NCBI RefSeq assembly: GCF_010499255.1
Contig: NZ_JAAGRN010000005.1
Location: forward strand, 62,001-126,000
From: Sheuella amnicola
Lineage (GTDB): Bacteria; Pseudomonadota; Gammaproteobacteria; Burkholderiales; Burkholderiaceae_B
Length of the DNA: 64,000 nucleotides
Direction of reading: 5' to 3'
Part shown: positions 30,138 to 39,862 of the stretch, piece by piece
How the letters are laid out: every line of letters begins with the position of its first letter
How positions within the stretch are numbered: the stretch's first letter is position 1
Translations under genes and position numbers: made by a program
The notes under the pieces: generated by a model
The model's input: only the letters and a program-made list of their open reading frames with translations
What the model was told of the DNA's origin: nothing
Database searches by the model: none

Positions 30138-31223
30138 TTAGGTCCGTTTGACGGCAACGACACCGAATTTATCGCTGAGATCCTTGGGCAACAGAGAGAT
30201 TTTGGCCGCCAGCTTGCGTGCGATGTCCCGATAAATCATTGCGGCTTGCCCCTGAGGATCCGAAACAACGATTGGCTGCCCGGCATCGGATTGCTCCCGG
30301 ATGGATAAGGCTAGCGGCAAACTCCCCAGCCAATCCACCTGATAATCATCGGCCATTCGCTGCCCCCCACCTTCGCCGAAAATGTGTTCGGTATGCCCAC
30401 ACTTTGTACAGACATGCACCGCCATGTTTTCGACAATCCCCAGTAGGGGCACGCTCACTTTTTCGAACATTTTCAAACCCTTACGGGCATCAAGCAAAGC
30501 AATATCCTGCGGGGTGGTGACAATGACGGCGCCAACGACCGGCACTTTTTGCGACAACGTCAATGCGATATCGCCTGTGCCAGGGGGCATGTCGACAATC
30601 AAATAATCCAAATCGTTCCAGTTGGTTTGCCTGAGCAACTGCTCCAGGGCTTGTGTCACCATGGGGCCGCGCCAGATCGCCGGCGAATCTTCACTAATCA
30701 GATATCCGATCGAATTGGACTGGATTCCATGCCCGACGACCGGCGACATGGTTTTACCGTCAGCACTCTCGGGGCGCTGCTGAACGCCAAGCAACATCGG
30801 GATGCTAGGTCCATAAATATCGGCATCCAGAATACCGACCCGTGCGCCTTCAGCCTGTAAAGCCAGCGCCAGATTCACGGTGGTTGTGCTTTTGCCCACA
30901 CCACCTTTGCCTGAAGCAACCGCAATAATGTTTCTGACGCCTGCAACCAGTTGCTGTCCGGGCTGAACAGCATGGGCGATGACTTTAAAGGTCACGGACA
31001 CCTCAGGGGACGCCGCGCCGGCATCCACCAAAGCAGCCTGGATTCTGTTTCGCCATGCATCCAGCTGATTGCGGGCCGGGTAGCCGAGCACAACCTGCAC
31101 ACTGACGCGCACTCCAGCAACTTGAATCTGTGAATCCTTCACAATCGAACCTATTGATCGGCCGGTGTTTTCATCGATCAATCCATTCAGTACAGTCCGC
31201 ACATCCGCTAGCGTTAAGCTCAT
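30138..31223 (-). CDS. apbC: Iron-sulfur cluster carrier protein ApbC/Mrp
   Basis: 361 residues. The N-terminal MIP18-type domain (about 1-85) is followed by a deviant Walker P-loop ATPase beginning VASGKGGVGKSTTTVNLALA. Further elements are YLIVDMPPGTGDIALT and the CTKCGHTEHIFGEGGG segment with the paired cysteines that hold a transferred Fe-S cluster. It delivers clusters to apo-proteins in the cytosol. It is divergent from the small membrane protein gene at 31277, with only about 53 bases between them. metG next door is a common neighbour in betaproteobacteria. Confidence 0.95.
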   Translation of the reverse strand: MSLTLADVRTVLNGLIDENTGRSIGSIVKDSQIQVAGVRVSVQVVLGYPARNQLDAWRNRIQAALVDAGAASPEVSVTFKVIAHAVQPGQQLVAGVRNIIAVASGKGGVGKSTTTVNLALALQAEGARVGILDADIYGPSIPMLLGVQQRPESADGKTMSPVVGHGIQSNSIGYLISEDSPAIWRGPMVTQALEQLLRQTNWNDLDYLIVDMPPGTGDIALTLSQKVPVVGAVIVTTPQDIALLDARKGLKMFEKVSVPLLGIVENMAVHVCTKCGHTEHIFGEGGGQRMADDYQVDWLGSLPLALSIREQSDAGQPIVVSDPQGQAAMIYRDIARKLAAKISLLPKDLSDKFGVVAVKRT

Positions 31224-31276
31224 TTTTGTTCCTGTTGTGACTTACAATCTTCCTTCATATTCACCAGTTTGACCGG

Positions 31277-31567
31277 ATGAAAGAATTGATTCAACGCATA
31301 TTTCGCGCTATTTTCCTTGCCTTGCTGGCCATGCTCGGGCTGATCATGGCGTTCGTGTTCACGATATCGACAGTGATCGCGATACTGATCTTGTCGATCG
31401 TTTCCGCAATTCGCGGAAAACCCTTCGCTGCCAAAGAATACTGGAGCAACCGCCAAGAGCGTAACAAATCCCTTCTCAACAAGGGCCCTTTGAGCCGAGG
31501 CGGCAATGCCGACATCACCGATGTCGAAGTCCGGGACATTCCCGGAGATTCACGCAAGACCCGTTAG
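31277..31567 (+). CDS. Small membrane protein of unknown function
   Basis: 96 residues. Residues about 9-45 are almost wholly hydrophobic, enough for one long or two short membrane helices. A basic, hydrophilic tail (KPFAAKEYWSNRQERNKSLL) follows and ends with an acidic patch. I do not recognise a family. It sits 53 bases from divergent mrp and 35 bases before a chromate-transporter pair reading the same way. The GC content and codon use match its neighbours, so I take it as a real gene. The upstream ribosome site is weak. Confidence 0.6.
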   Translation: MKELIQRIFRAIFLALLAMLGLIMAFVFTISTVIAILILSIVSAIRGKPFAAKEYWSNRQERNKSLLNKGPLSRGGNADITDVEVRDIPGDSRKTR

Positions 31568-31602
31568 GCTGGGCTTCATTAAAACTTTCCCGTCCATCAC
31601 CC

Positions 31603-32169
31603 ATGCTCCCAGAAGTCGCCACAGAATCCAAGCGCACAATCAGTCTGGGTGAGCTATTTCGCGGATTCGCCACGATTGGCGTACTCGGGTTCGGAGGCGT
31701 CGCGGTCATGGCCAGACACGTCATCGTCGAGAAATACAAATGGCTGTCCGAAAAAGAGTACGCCACCATTCTGGGCATGGGACAGGTGCTACCCGGCGCG
31801 AACGTTGTTAATGCATCGGTGATCATCGGCGATCGGTTCCAGGGTGTCAAAGGATCGATAGTCTGCGTACTGGCCATCATGACGCTACCCATCCTGATTC
31901 TGCTGGGGCTAGCCATGCTGTACAACCAGTTTGCCTACTTACCCGCAGTCAAAGTCGCCCTTTCGGGCGCCGGAGCGGCCGCTGCCGGCATGGTGATTGC
32001 AACCGGCCTGAAGATGGCGATCAAGGTCAAGCCCGGATTAGCGGGCTATCTGATCATTGGCATGGCAATCGTCGCCATCCTGTTTTACAGATTACCTTTG
32101 GTCTACAGCGTACTGGCCCTGCTACCAGTGGCTTTCATTCTGACGCTTCTGCTGAAAAAGAAAAAATGA
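31603..32169 (+). CDS. Chromate transporter, short-chain subunit A
   Basis: 188 residues with about six hydrophobic segments, a single CHR domain. IGVLGFGGVAVMARH near residues 27-41 is the CHR signature, and MGQVLPGANVVNASVI is the second conserved block. Short-chain CHR proteins work as a pair of half-size membrane proteins. Its stop overlaps the start of the next gene (ATGA), consistent with a heterodimer. The family is named for chromate efflux, but the native substrate of many members may be another anion such as sulfate. Confidence 0.87.
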   Translation: MLPEVATESKRTISLGELFRGFATIGVLGFGGVAVMARHVIVEKYKWLSEKEYATILGMGQVLPGANVVNASVIIGDRFQGVKGSIVCVLAIMTLPILILLGLAMLYNQFAYLPAVKVALSGAGAAAAGMVIATGLKMAIKVKPGLAGYLIIGMAIVAILFYRLPLVYSVLALLPVAFILTLLLKKKK

Positions 32170-32720
32170 CCGATACAAGCGCACTCGGCCAACTCGCCAG
32201 GTCATTCGCAATGATTTCCCTGATCGCCATTGGCGGAATCAACGCCATTTTGCCTGCGATCCGTCACGAAGTCGTTGATGTCTTGAACTGGATGGATGAT
32301 GCGACATTCATGCAACTTTTTGCAGTGACGCAAATCACCCCCGGACCGAATGTCGTCATTGTCAGCTTGGTTGGTTGGCAAGTCGCCGGCTTTTGGGGTT
32401 TATTAGTCGCCACTATAGCTATGCTATTGCCAGCCTGTCTGCTTGCCTATGCAGTGGGTCGACTGGCCAACAATCTTGCAGGCACGCCCGGTTTCAAACT
32501 TGCACAAAACGCATTGGTTCCGGTCGCGATCGGTTTGATCATTGCCGGAGGTCTCGACCTGGCTCAGGCGGCGTATCAAGGATGGTTCACTCCGATCCTC
32601 ATCATCGGCAGTACCTGCTTTATTCTTTTTACGACCGCCAACCCGGTCTGGGCACTCGTAGCGAGCGCTCTGCTCGCACTCGGTGCGCATTACAGCGGGA
32701 TTTTCACGGTCGTCAGCTAA
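32166..32720 (+). CDS. Chromate transporter, short-chain subunit B
   Basis: 184 residues, the second half of a short-chain CHR pair, translationally coupled to the gene before it. It has ISLIAIGGINAILPAIRHEVV in the first-signature position and QITPGPNVVIVSLVG as the second motif. About six membrane segments. Lying between a housekeeping pair (mrp, metG), it looks resident rather than recently acquired. Confidence 0.87.
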   Translation: MTDTSALGQLARSFAMISLIAIGGINAILPAIRHEVVDVLNWMDDATFMQLFAVTQITPGPNVVIVSLVGWQVAGFWGLLVATIAMLLPACLLAYAVGRLANNLAGTPGFKLAQNALVPVAIGLIIAGGLDLAQAAYQGWFTPILIIGSTCFILFTTANPVWALVASALLALGAHYSGIFTVVS

Positions 32721-32755
32721 AATAACCGGCTTGATTCAACCGTCCGGCACCGCTC

Positions 32756-34837
32756 ATGTCCAGAACTCTGTTTGTCACCACCGCCCTGCCCTATGCCAAT
32801 GGTTCTTTCCACATCGGCCATATCATGGAATACATTCAGGCCGATATTTGGGTGCGCTCCATGCGCATGGCGGGCCACACGGTTCACTTTGTCGGCGCCG
32901 ATGATACCCACGGCGCACCGATCATGCTCAAGGCCGAAGCCGAAGGCATCACACCCCAGCAGCTCGTGGCGCGGATTGCTGCCGAACGCCCTCAATACCT
33001 GAACGGCTTTAAGATCCAATTCGATCACTGGCACTCGACCGACTCACCTGAAAACGTCGAACTGTCACAGGACATCTACCGCCAGTTGCGTAGCGCCGGC
33101 TTAATCGAAACACGATCGATCGAACAGTTTTACGATCCGGTCAAAGGCATGTTTTTGCCCGACCGATACATTAAGGGCGAATGCCCGAAGTGTCACGCCA
33201 AAGACCAGTACGGAGATTCGTGCGAAGTATGCGGCGCAGTCTACGCACCAACAGAGCTCATCGAACCCTACTCGACACTCACCAATGCCAAGCCGCTGTT
33301 AAAAACTTCCGAGCATTTTTTCTTCAAACTGTCCGACCCGCGTTGCGTCGAATTTTTGCAAAACTGGACAACAGGCGAAAACACCCGCGGCAACAAACGG
33401 CTTCAATCCGAGGTGCTCGCCAAGACCCGCGAATGGCTGGGCCATGGAGATGGCGAAGCCAACCTGGGTGACTGGGATATTTCACGCGATGCACCTTACT
33501 TCGGCATCGAAATACCTGATGCTCCGGGTAAATATTTTTATGTCTGGCTTGATGCCCCGGTCGGTTATCTCGCATCGCTTAAAGCCTATTGCAACAAGGT
33601 CGGCATCGATTTCAACACGCTGCTGGACCCGAACGGCTCAACCGAACAAGTGCATTTTATCGGCAAAGACATCGTTTATTTCCATGCGCTGTTCTGGCCC
33701 GCCATGCTTAAATTCGCTGGTCGCAAAACCCCGGACCAACTGAATGTCCATGGCTTTATCACCGTCAGCGGCGAAAAAATGTCCAAGAGTCGTGGCACTG
33801 GGATATCGCCTTTGCGCTATCTCGAAATCGGCATGAACGCCGAATGGCTTCGCTACTACATCGCAGCAAAACTGAATTCCCATGTTGAAGATATCGACTT
33901 CAATCCGGAAGACTTTATCGCACGCGTCAACAGCGATCTGGTCGGCAAATACATCAATATTGCCAGTCGTGCGGCCAACTTCATCAGCAAATACTTTGAC
34001 GGCGAGTTGCGTTACCAGGGGGATACATCGGCGGTTCAGGCCAACTGGGCAGAGGCCGCAGAACGCATTCGCAACGATCTTGAAGCGCGCGAATATGGTC
34101 GCGCTATTCGCGACATCATGGCTCAGGCCGACTTGATCAATCAGGCTTTCGACACGGCGCAGCCGTGGATTGTCGCTAAAGGCCTCACCGATGCGGACAC
34201 TGAAAAACGTACCCTCTTGCAAGACATTTGCTCAAAAGCTCTGGCTGGTTTTAAAGCACTGACTGTGATGCTGGCTCCGATTCTTCCGGCATTGTCCCAT
34301 CGTGTGGCGACCGAACTGTTTGGCATGAATCGCGATTTCGTCTGGAGTGATGCAGCGGTTGCTCCCACCCGAATCAACGCATTCAAGCACTTGATGCAGC
34401 GTGTCGAACCTTCAATGCTCGACGCCTTATTTGAACCCCCCACAGTGGCCACCCCCGAACCGCAATCACATATCCCAGGTGGAGAACCCATTGCCGAAAC
34501 CATCACGATCGATGATTTTGTCAAAATTGATTTGCGCGTCGCTCGCATCGTAAATTGCGAGCATGTTGAAGGCTCCACCAAGTTGCTGCGCCTGACTCTG
34601 GATGCAGGTGAAGGTCGCCATCGCAACGTGTTTTCAGGCATCAAATCGGCATACCAACCTGAAGCGCTGAATGGGCGACTGACTGTGCTGGTCGCCAATC
34701 TGGCACCACGCAAAATGAAGTTCGGCGTATCCGAGGGTATGGTGCTTGCGGCCAGTCACGCCGACGATAAAGTGGATGCGGGTATTTATCTTCTTGATCC
34801 GGCATCCGGGGCGCAGCCCGGAATGCGCGTTCGTTAA
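32756..34837 (+). CDS. metG: Methionyl-tRNA synthetase
   Basis: Charges tRNA-Met. 693 residues, the long dimeric type. The class-I HIGH motif appears as [16 protein letters not shown] zinc knuckle lies at [18 protein letters not shown]. The KMSKS loop is [12 protein letters not shown]. The C-terminal EMAPII/Trbp111-like tRNA-binding and dimer domain starts near [14 protein letters not shown]. Its stop overlaps the converging trhO stop by four bases. Confidence 0.98.
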   Translation: MSRTLFVTTALPYANGSFHIGHIMEYIQADIWVRSMRMAGHTVHFVGADDTHGAPIMLKAEAEGITPQQLVARIAAERPQYLNGFKIQFDHWHSTDSPENVELSQDIYRQLRSAGLIETRSIEQFYDPVKGMFLPDRYIKGECPKCHAKDQYGDSCEVCGAVYAPTELIEPYSTLTNAKPLLKTSEHFFFKLSDPRCVEFLQNWTTGENTRGNKRLQSEVLAKTREWLGHGDGEANLGDWDISRDAPYFGIEIPDAPGKYFYVWLDAPVGYLASLKAYCNKVGIDFNTLLDPNGSTEQVHFIGKDIVYFHALFWPAMLKFAGRKTPDQLNVHGFITVSGEKMSKSRGTGISPLRYLEIGMNAEWLRYYIAAKLNSHVEDIDFNPEDFIARVNSDLVGKYINIASRAANFISKYFDGELRYQGDTSAVQANWAEAAERIRNDLEAREYGRAIRDIMAQADLINQAFDTAQPWIVAKGLTDADTEKRTLLQDICSKALAGFKALTVMLAPILPALSHRVATELFGMNRDFVWSDAAVAPTRINAFKHLMQRVEPSMLDALFEPPTVATPEPQSHIPGGEPIAETITIDDFVKIDLRVARIVNCEHVEGSTKLLRLTLDAGEGRHRNVFSGIKSAYQPEALNGRLTVLVANLAPRKMKFGVSEGMVLAASHADDKVDAGIYLLDPASGAQPGMRVR

Positions 34838-35589
34838 GCTGGCGTATACGAATCAACTGGCTGGGGAGCCAGTTGAGGGTCTAAGGTCTCGCGCTCATCA
34901 AAGACAAAGCAGTTACCGTCGTAATGGGGGCCACCGGTCAACTCGAAGTATTTCAGAATTCCGCCTTCAAGTTGATAAACGTTTTCAACGCCGGCTTCTT
35001 CCATGAAAATGGCGGCTTTTTCGCAGCGGATACCTCCGGTGCAAAAGCTCACAATCGTTTTACCTTCGAGCTCGGCCTTGTGCTCCAGCACCGCTGCGGG
35101 AAACTCGGTGAACTTGGTGATATGCCAGTTGATCGCGCCGCGGAATGTCCCGGCCTGGACTTCGAACTCATTGCGGGTATCCAGGGTGACAACCGGTCGG
35201 CCATTGTCATCCACGCCGTTTTCAAGCCAGCGCACCAGCGTATGCGCATCGACTGAAGGCGCACGACCGTCTTCGGGTCGGATCGTCGGATGATTCATCC
35301 TGATAATTTCATTCTTGATCTTGACCAGCATGCGCTTGAAAGGCACATCATCCGATACGCTGAATTTCACCTCAATATTGGTGAACGCGGGATCCTCGCG
35401 CAACCACTTCAAAAAGGCATCGATGCTAAGTTGCGTTCCAGCCAGGAAAATATTGATACCCTCGGGTGTCAGGATGATTTTGCCTTTGAGGGCGCACGCT
35501 TCGCAGCGGGCAAGCATCTGCTCGCGGCGCTCTTCCAGCCGGTCAAGCGAAATGAATTTGTAGGCGGCGATATTGATAATCTGGGTCAT
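34834..35589 (-). CDS. trhO: tRNA uridine 5-oxyacetic-acid hydroxylase-type rhodanese TrhO
   Basis: 251 residues. The N-terminal UPF0176/acylphosphatase-like domain ([13 protein letters not shown]) is followed by a rhodanese domain. The catalytic cysteine sits in [15 protein letters not shown]. coli TrhO (YceA) performs oxygen-dependent hydroxylation of wobble uridine in tRNA toward ho5U/cmo5U. The full double-cysteine CTGGIRC motif is present, so an active enzyme is likely. It is followed upstream by tRNA-Gly on the same strand, which may be cotranscribed. Confidence 0.9.
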   Translation of the reverse strand: MTQIINIAAYKFISLDRLEERREQMLARCEACALKGKIILTPEGINIFLAGTQLSIDAFLKWLREDPAFTNIEVKFSVSDDVPFKRMLVKIKNEIIRMNHPTIRPEDGRAPSVDAHTLVRWLENGVDDNGRPVVTLDTRNEFEVQAGTFRGAINWHITKFTEFPAAVLEHKAELEGKTIVSFCTGGIRCEKAAIFMEEAGVENVYQLEGGILKYFELTGGPHYDGNCFVFDERETLDPQLAPQPVDSYTPA

Positions 35590-35629
35590 GATCTAAGTAT
35601 CCGGCACCGCTGCAAACGGCACAGGCAAA

Positions 35630-35703
35630 TGGAGCGGGTGATGGGAATCGAACCCACGCTTGAGGCTTGGGAAGCCGCCGTTCTACCATTGAACTACACC
35701 CGC
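35630..35703 (-). tRNA. tRNA-Gly (anticodon CCC)
   Basis: The acceptor arms GCGGGTG and CACCCGC pair, the discriminator is T and CCA is encoded. The anticodon loop TTCCCAA gives CCC, which decodes GGG. The D-arm GTTCAATGGTAGAAC and T-arm GGGTTCGATTCCC are standard. One C-U mismatch is seen in the anticodon stem. It lies between trhO and thiS. Confidence 0.93.
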
Positions 35704-35781
35704 GGACTAATCTTTAATACCCATTATACGAGATGGGGGTTTTGAAACTCCACTGACTCTCAAACCACTACAATAACGCTC

Positions 35782-35982
35782 ATGGAAATCGTACTCAATG
35801 GCCAGCCTAAGACGCTCGCCGATCAAATCACTCTTGCGCAACTCGTTGAAGAACTGGGCTTTACGGGCAAACGCATCGCTGTCGAACGCAATGGCGATAT
35901 CGTGCCTAAAAGTCTATACGCATCCGTCAATCTCGCCGCTGCGGATCGTCTCGAAATCGTTGTCGCAGTCGGAGGTGGTTAA
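35782..35982 (+). CDS. thiS: Sulfur carrier protein ThiS
   Basis: 66 residues with the ubiquitin-like fold pattern and the required C-terminal GlyGly (VAVGGG end), which is adenylated and thiocarboxylated to donate sulfur for the thiazole ring of thiamine. The stop overlaps the trmB start (TAATG). In related Burkholderiales thiG, the thiazole synthase acting with ThiS, usually lies between thiS and trmB. It is absent here, and no other thi gene is in the window. Confidence 0.9.
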   Translation: MEIVLNGQPKTLADQITLAQLVEELGFTGKRIAVERNGDIVPKSLYASVNLAAADRLEIVVAVGGG

Positions 35983-36695
35983 TGCAACCCGAACAAGCCC
36001 TGACCGGATCCGTCGACAAGCCGGACTTCCAATCCCAACACATTAAAAGCTTCGTCAACAGACGCAGCCACATAACACAAGGTCAGCAGGAAGCCATCGA
36101 TGCCTGGTTGCCAAAATGGTCCAAACCCTACGCACCGAAATTGCTCGATCTGCAGGACACATTCGGACGCAACGCACCAACCATTCTGGAAATCGGTTTT
36201 GGCATGGGCGAAACAACCGAAAAAATTGCTCTCGCCCGACCGGATGATAATTTTCTGGGAGTTGAGGTCTTCAATGCGGGCGTGGGTGCTTTGCTCAAAC
36301 GCATCGAAGGCTCCGGGCTGACCAACATTCGCATCATTCAACACGATGCAGTGGAAGTACTGCGCGATATGATCGCGCCGGGAACACTTGCGGGCGTTCA
36401 CATTTACTTTCCGGATCCCTGGCCCAAAAAGCGCCATCACAAACGTCGCCTGATTCAGCCACCGTTAATCGCGTTGCTGGCTAGTCGCATGGCCTCAGGC
36501 GCATACATCCATTGTGCAACGGATTGGGAACACTATGCCTTGCAGATGCTAGAAGTGCTGGGTGGTGAGCCGACGTTGCAAAACACATGCGAGGGGTTCG
36601 CCCCGCGCCCGGATTACCGCCCCCTGACCAAATTCGAAAATCGCGGGTTACGACTTGGTCACGGCGTATGGGATTTGATTTTCAAGAAACGCTAG
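35982..36695 (+). CDS. trmB: tRNA (guanine-N7-)-methyltransferase
   Basis: Methylates G46 in the tRNA variable loop using SAM. 237 residues. [10 protein letters not shown] is the SAM motif. The conserved [17 protein letters not shown] block holds the catalytic aspartate and RNA-binding basic residues. A C-terminal TKFENRG closes the fold. The N-terminal extension of about 50 residues before the Rossmann core is common in betaproteobacterial TrmB. It is coupled by a one-base overlap to thiS. Confidence 0.96.
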   Translation: MQPEQALTGSVDKPDFQSQHIKSFVNRRSHITQGQQEAIDAWLPKWSKPYAPKLLDLQDTFGRNAPTILEIGFGMGETTEKIALARPDDNFLGVEVFNAGVGALLKRIEGSGLTNIRIIQHDAVEVLRDMIAPGTLAGVHIYFPDPWPKKRHHKRRLIQPPLIALLASRMASGAYIHCATDWEHYALQMLEVLGGEPTLQNTCEGFAPRPDYRPLTKFENRGLRLGHGVWDLIFKKR

Positions 36696-36728
36696 AAGAA
36701 GGTCGCTTTGTGAATTCGGCTGTTGGTC

Positions 36729-38141
36729 TTATCGACCAAAGCCGCCCAGTTTGCCTAGCCCTTTCAATCCGCCCATGGCTCGCATCATTTTCGCCATGCC
36801 GCCCTTTTTCATCTGCTTCATCATGCCCTGCATTTGCTCAAACTGGTTCAGCATACGGTTGACCTCTTGCACCGGCACGCCCGCACCGGCAGCGATACGA
36901 CGCTTACGCGATGCCTTTAACAGCTCAGGCTTGCTTCTTTCGAGCGGCGTCATCGAATTGATGATGCCTTCAGTGCGACGCAATTGCTTTTCAGCTTGAC
37001 CGCCCTGCAACTGGCCGGCAGCTTGCGCAAATTGAGCAGGCAGTTTTTCGAGCAGTGATCCCATGTCGCCCATTTTCTTGACCTGCATAAGCTGATCCTT
37101 GAAGTCATTGAGATCAAACTTATCGCCGGACTTGATTTTGGCAGCAAGCTTTTCAGCCTCTGCCATATCGATATTTTTCTGCGCCTGCTCGACCAGGGAA
37201 ACAATATCGCCCATGCCCAGAACACGCTGAGCCATCCGTTCAGGATGAAAGGCCTCCAGGCCATCGAGCTTTTCGGACACACCAACAAATTTCAAAGGCT
37301 TGCCGGTGACATGGCGCACGGATAATGCGGCACCACCACGCGCATCGCCATCGATTTTGGTGAGCACCACGCCGGTCAGCGGCAAAGCTTCACCGAAGGC
37401 CTTCGCTGTATTGACCGCATCCTGGCCTTGCATGGCATCGACAACAAACAAAGTCTCGATCGGTTTAATCAGGTCATGCAGTGCGCGGATTTCACGCATC
37501 ATGGCCTCATCAATACCCAAACGACCCGCCGTATCGACGATCAGGACATCAAAGTGTTGTTTACGGGCGAAATCCACCGCGTTTCGCGCGATATCCTCCG
37601 GCTTCTGGCTTGGATCAGAAGGAATCCATTCGACGCCAACCTGCGCGGCCACGGTTTTAAGCTGTTCGATCGCAGCGGGACGATAAACGTCGGCACTGAC
37701 CACTGCAACCTTTTTTTTGCCGGTCTTTCGACCGTATTGGACGTGATTTCCCTCGGACAACCACTTGGCCAATTTACCTGTCGTAGTCGTTTTACCCGCA
37801 CCTTGCAAACCCGCCATCAAAATAATCGCCGGGGGTTGCATCGCCAGGGACAATTCGCTTGCCTCCGGCCCAAGATCGCCCCCCATCAACGCCGTCAGTT
37901 CTTTATGCACGACACCGACAAGGGCTTGACCCGGCGACAAGCTGCCGACCACTTCCTCACCGAGGGCTTTTTCTTTTACCTGAGCGATGAAGTCACGAAC
38001 CACAGGCAGGGAAACGTCCGCCTCGAGCAAGGCCAACCGGACCTCGCGAAGCATTTCCTGGGTATTGGATTCGGTCAGGCGGGCCTCCCCGCGCATTGTC
38101 TTGACGACTCGGGATAGGCGTTGAGTTAGATTTTCAAGCAT
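36729..38141 (-). CDS. ffh: Signal recognition particle protein Ffh
   Basis: Binds 4.5S RNA and nascent signal sequences and docks with FtsY to target inner-membrane proteins. 470 residues with the usual three parts. An N domain leads into the GTPase G domain (GLQGAGKTTTTGKLA, DTAGRLGIDEAMM, TKIDGDARGG). Then comes the methionine-rich M domain at the C-terminus, with the RNA-binding SMTPLERSKPELL..RKRRIAAGAG region and a final glycine/Met-rich tail. It is divergent from the cytochrome-assembly-type gene by 26 bases. Confidence 0.98.
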   Translation of the reverse strand: MLENLTQRLSRVVKTMRGEARLTESNTQEMLREVRLALLEADVSLPVVRDFIAQVKEKALGEEVVGSLSPGQALVGVVHKELTALMGGDLGPEASELSLAMQPPAIILMAGLQGAGKTTTTGKLAKWLSEGNHVQYGRKTGKKKVAVVSADVYRPAAIEQLKTVAAQVGVEWIPSDPSQKPEDIARNAVDFARKQHFDVLIVDTAGRLGIDEAMMREIRALHDLIKPIETLFVVDAMQGQDAVNTAKAFGEALPLTGVVLTKIDGDARGGAALSVRHVTGKPLKFVGVSEKLDGLEAFHPERMAQRVLGMGDIVSLVEQAQKNIDMAEAEKLAAKIKSGDKFDLNDFKDQLMQVKKMGDMGSLLEKLPAQFAQAAGQLQGGQAEKQLRRTEGIINSMTPLERSKPELLKASRKRRIAAGAGVPVQEVNRMLNQFEQMQGMMKQMKKGGMAKMMRAMGGLKGLGKLGGFGR

Positions 38142-38167
38142 GATCAGTTTCGCTTTACACTACACAT

Positions 38168-39022
38168 ATGTCTACAGGCATTGTATTTCACTCGCTGGCC
38201 GCTCTGTCATATGCCGTTTTGGCATTGATTCTCTGGCGTGCACTATCACTGGGCCAACCCGTCCTGCAGGTTGGCCGTTCCGTTCGCCTAGGCGTTCTGA
38301 TTGCGTTGATTTTGCACGGAATCGGCCTGCATCAGTCGATTTTGCTTGAAAATCACCTGCACCTGAGCTGGGCACTCGCTTTTTCAGCCGCCGTCTGGCT
38401 GGGCATGATCGTTTTCTGGCTCGAAAGCCTGCTGATCCGCATTGACGGACTTTTACTGCTGCTTTTACCCGTCGGTGCCCTTTCGTGCCTGATGGCGGCG
38501 GTTTTTCCGAAGGCTCAGCTGATCGCCCATGCGGGTGAAACCGCTTTGCGCTTCCATTTGCTGATCGCACTGTGTGCATACGGCCTGATCACAATCGCAG
38601 CAGCCCAGGCCATGCTGATGTCGGCACTGGATCATCGACTGCGCTCACCCAGTGAAAACGCACGACAGTCCCGAGGACTGCTTGCGCAGGCCGGCAAGCT
38701 TCTGGATGCGCAACCACCTTTACTCGCGCAAGAGCAATTGCTTTTCAGATTGATCTGGGTGGCATTCGGAGCGCTGACGCTTGCGGTCATTTCGGGCTCG
38801 ATGATCTCACTGGCCGCAACCGGCAAAGTATTGCCTCTGGACCATAAAACCGTCTTTACGCTGCTGTCCTGGCTGACCTTCGGTCTGCTTTTGCTCGGGC
38901 GCCACCTGCGCGGATGGCGCGGACGTATCGCCTTAAGGTATACGCTGACCGGATTTGCTTTTATTGTGCTGGCATATACCGGTAGCCGCTTCGTCGTCGA
39001 AGTCATTTTGCAGAGAAACTGA
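38168..39022 (+). CDS. CcsA/YpjD-like inner-membrane cytochrome c assembly protein
   Basis: 284 residues with about eight hydrophobic segments. The family is CytC_asm (CcmC/CcmF/CcsA-like). The late SWLTFGLLLLGRHLRGWRGR and conserved histidines on membrane loops (HGIGLHQS and GRHLRG) are consistent with heme handling. The tryptophan-rich WWD-type motif is not obvious, which fits the YpjD subgroup. Its place next to ffh is conserved in gammaproteobacteria and betaproteobacteria. A role in heme or cytochrome maturation is inferred from family only. Confidence 0.8.
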   Translation: MSTGIVFHSLAALSYAVLALILWRALSLGQPVLQVGRSVRLGVLIALILHGIGLHQSILLENHLHLSWALAFSAAVWLGMIVFWLESLLIRIDGLLLLLLPVGALSCLMAAVFPKAQLIAHAGETALRFHLLIALCAYGLITIAAAQAMLMSALDHRLRSPSENARQSRGLLAQAGKLLDAQPPLLAQEQLLFRLIWVAFGALTLAVISGSMISLAATGKVLPLDHKTVFTLLSWLTFGLLLLGRHLRGWRGRIALRYTLTGFAFIVLAYTGSRFVVEVILQRN

Positions 39023-39023
39023 A

Positions 39024-39281
39024 ATGGGTAAATATCTCTTCTGGGGTGTGGTCGCTCTCGGACTGTTGGTGGGCACCCGGATATTGGCGCGCAAGGCCGC
39101 AGGACAAGGCCCAAAACGATCAGCCTTCAAATTCAAAACTGCGCAAGATGATCAAAAAGCCGAATCAATGGTGCGATGCGCACATTGCGGAGTGCATCTA
39201 CCCAGATCGGAGGCAACCTTGATCGGCGGCAACACATGGTGCAGCGACGATCATGCCAAACTGGGTGTTAAAAATTCGTGA
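39024..39281 (+). CDS. PP0621-family small membrane-anchored zinc-ribbon-like protein
   Basis: 85 residues from the ATG one base after the previous stop. One N-terminal membrane helix (residues 4-22) leads to a basic linker. A C-terminal VRCAHCGVHLPRSEA..TWCSDDH segment follows, with CxxC and a later Cys/His that could hold a metal. Such proteins are conserved in beta- and gammaproteobacteria beside ampD and have no assigned function. The stop overlaps the ampD start (TGATG). Confidence 0.82.
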   Translation: MGKYLFWGVVALGLLVGTRILARKAAGQGPKRSAFKFKTAQDDQKAESMVRCAHCGVHLPRSEATLIGGNTWCSDDHAKLGVKNS

Positions 39282-39862
39282 TGCAAATCGATTCTGAAGG
39301 CTGGCTCAAGCCGGAAGATTCCGTCAGACTATTGCCATCACCTAATTTCAATGATCGGCCCGATCCGGCAGATATCAGCCTGCTCGTTATACACAACATC
39401 AGTCTGCCACCCGGCAAGTTCGGCACACCCTACATCGCCGATTTATTTTTGAATCAACTCGATCTTGAGGCCGATCCATGGTTCGCCTGCCTGGATGGAT
39501 TGAAGGTGTCCGCCCATTTTCTGATTGATCGCACAGGTTTCATTACTCAATTCGTATCCTGCAATATGCGCGCCTGGCATGCTGGCGTTTCGAATTTTGA
39601 AGGGCGCGAACAATGCAATGACTTTTCGCTTGGCATCGAGCTTGAAGGGACTGATACGCAGGCATATACAGAAGAGCAATACCAGGCGCTGGACTGCTTG
39701 ACTGAAGCACTCAAGGCGCGCTATCCACTGCGAGCAGTCCAGGGGCACTGCCATATCGCCCCGATCAGGAAAACCGACCCTGGCCCATACTTTGACTGGG
39801 CCAGGTATACCGGCAAAACGGCTTGGGCGGTTAAGCCAACGGATCAACCCAAAAGCAGCTGA
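39281..39862 (+). CDS. ampD: 1,6-anhydro-N-acetylmuramoyl-L-alanine amidase AmpD
   Basis: Cytosolic zinc amidase in peptidoglycan recycling that cleaves anhydro-muropeptides; loss commonly raises AmpC in species that have it. 193 residues. The zinc ligands appear as [12 protein letters not shown], the later VQGHCHIAP histidine, and the [10 protein letters not shown] aspartate. The catalytic-site HFLIDRTG segment is present. The ATG at 39281 overlaps the PP0621 stop; a GTG three bases earlier is possible. Its end overlaps the converging htpG stop by about 19 bases. Confidence 0.95.
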   Translation: MQIDSEGWLKPEDSVRLLPSPNFNDRPDPADISLLVIHNISLPPGKFGTPYIADLFLNQLDLEADPWFACLDGLKVSAHFLIDRTGFITQFVSCNMRAWHAGVSNFEGREQCNDFSLGIELEGTDTQAYTEEQYQALDCLTEALKARYPLRAVQGHCHIAPIRKTDPGPYFDWARYTGKTAWAVKPTDQPKSS

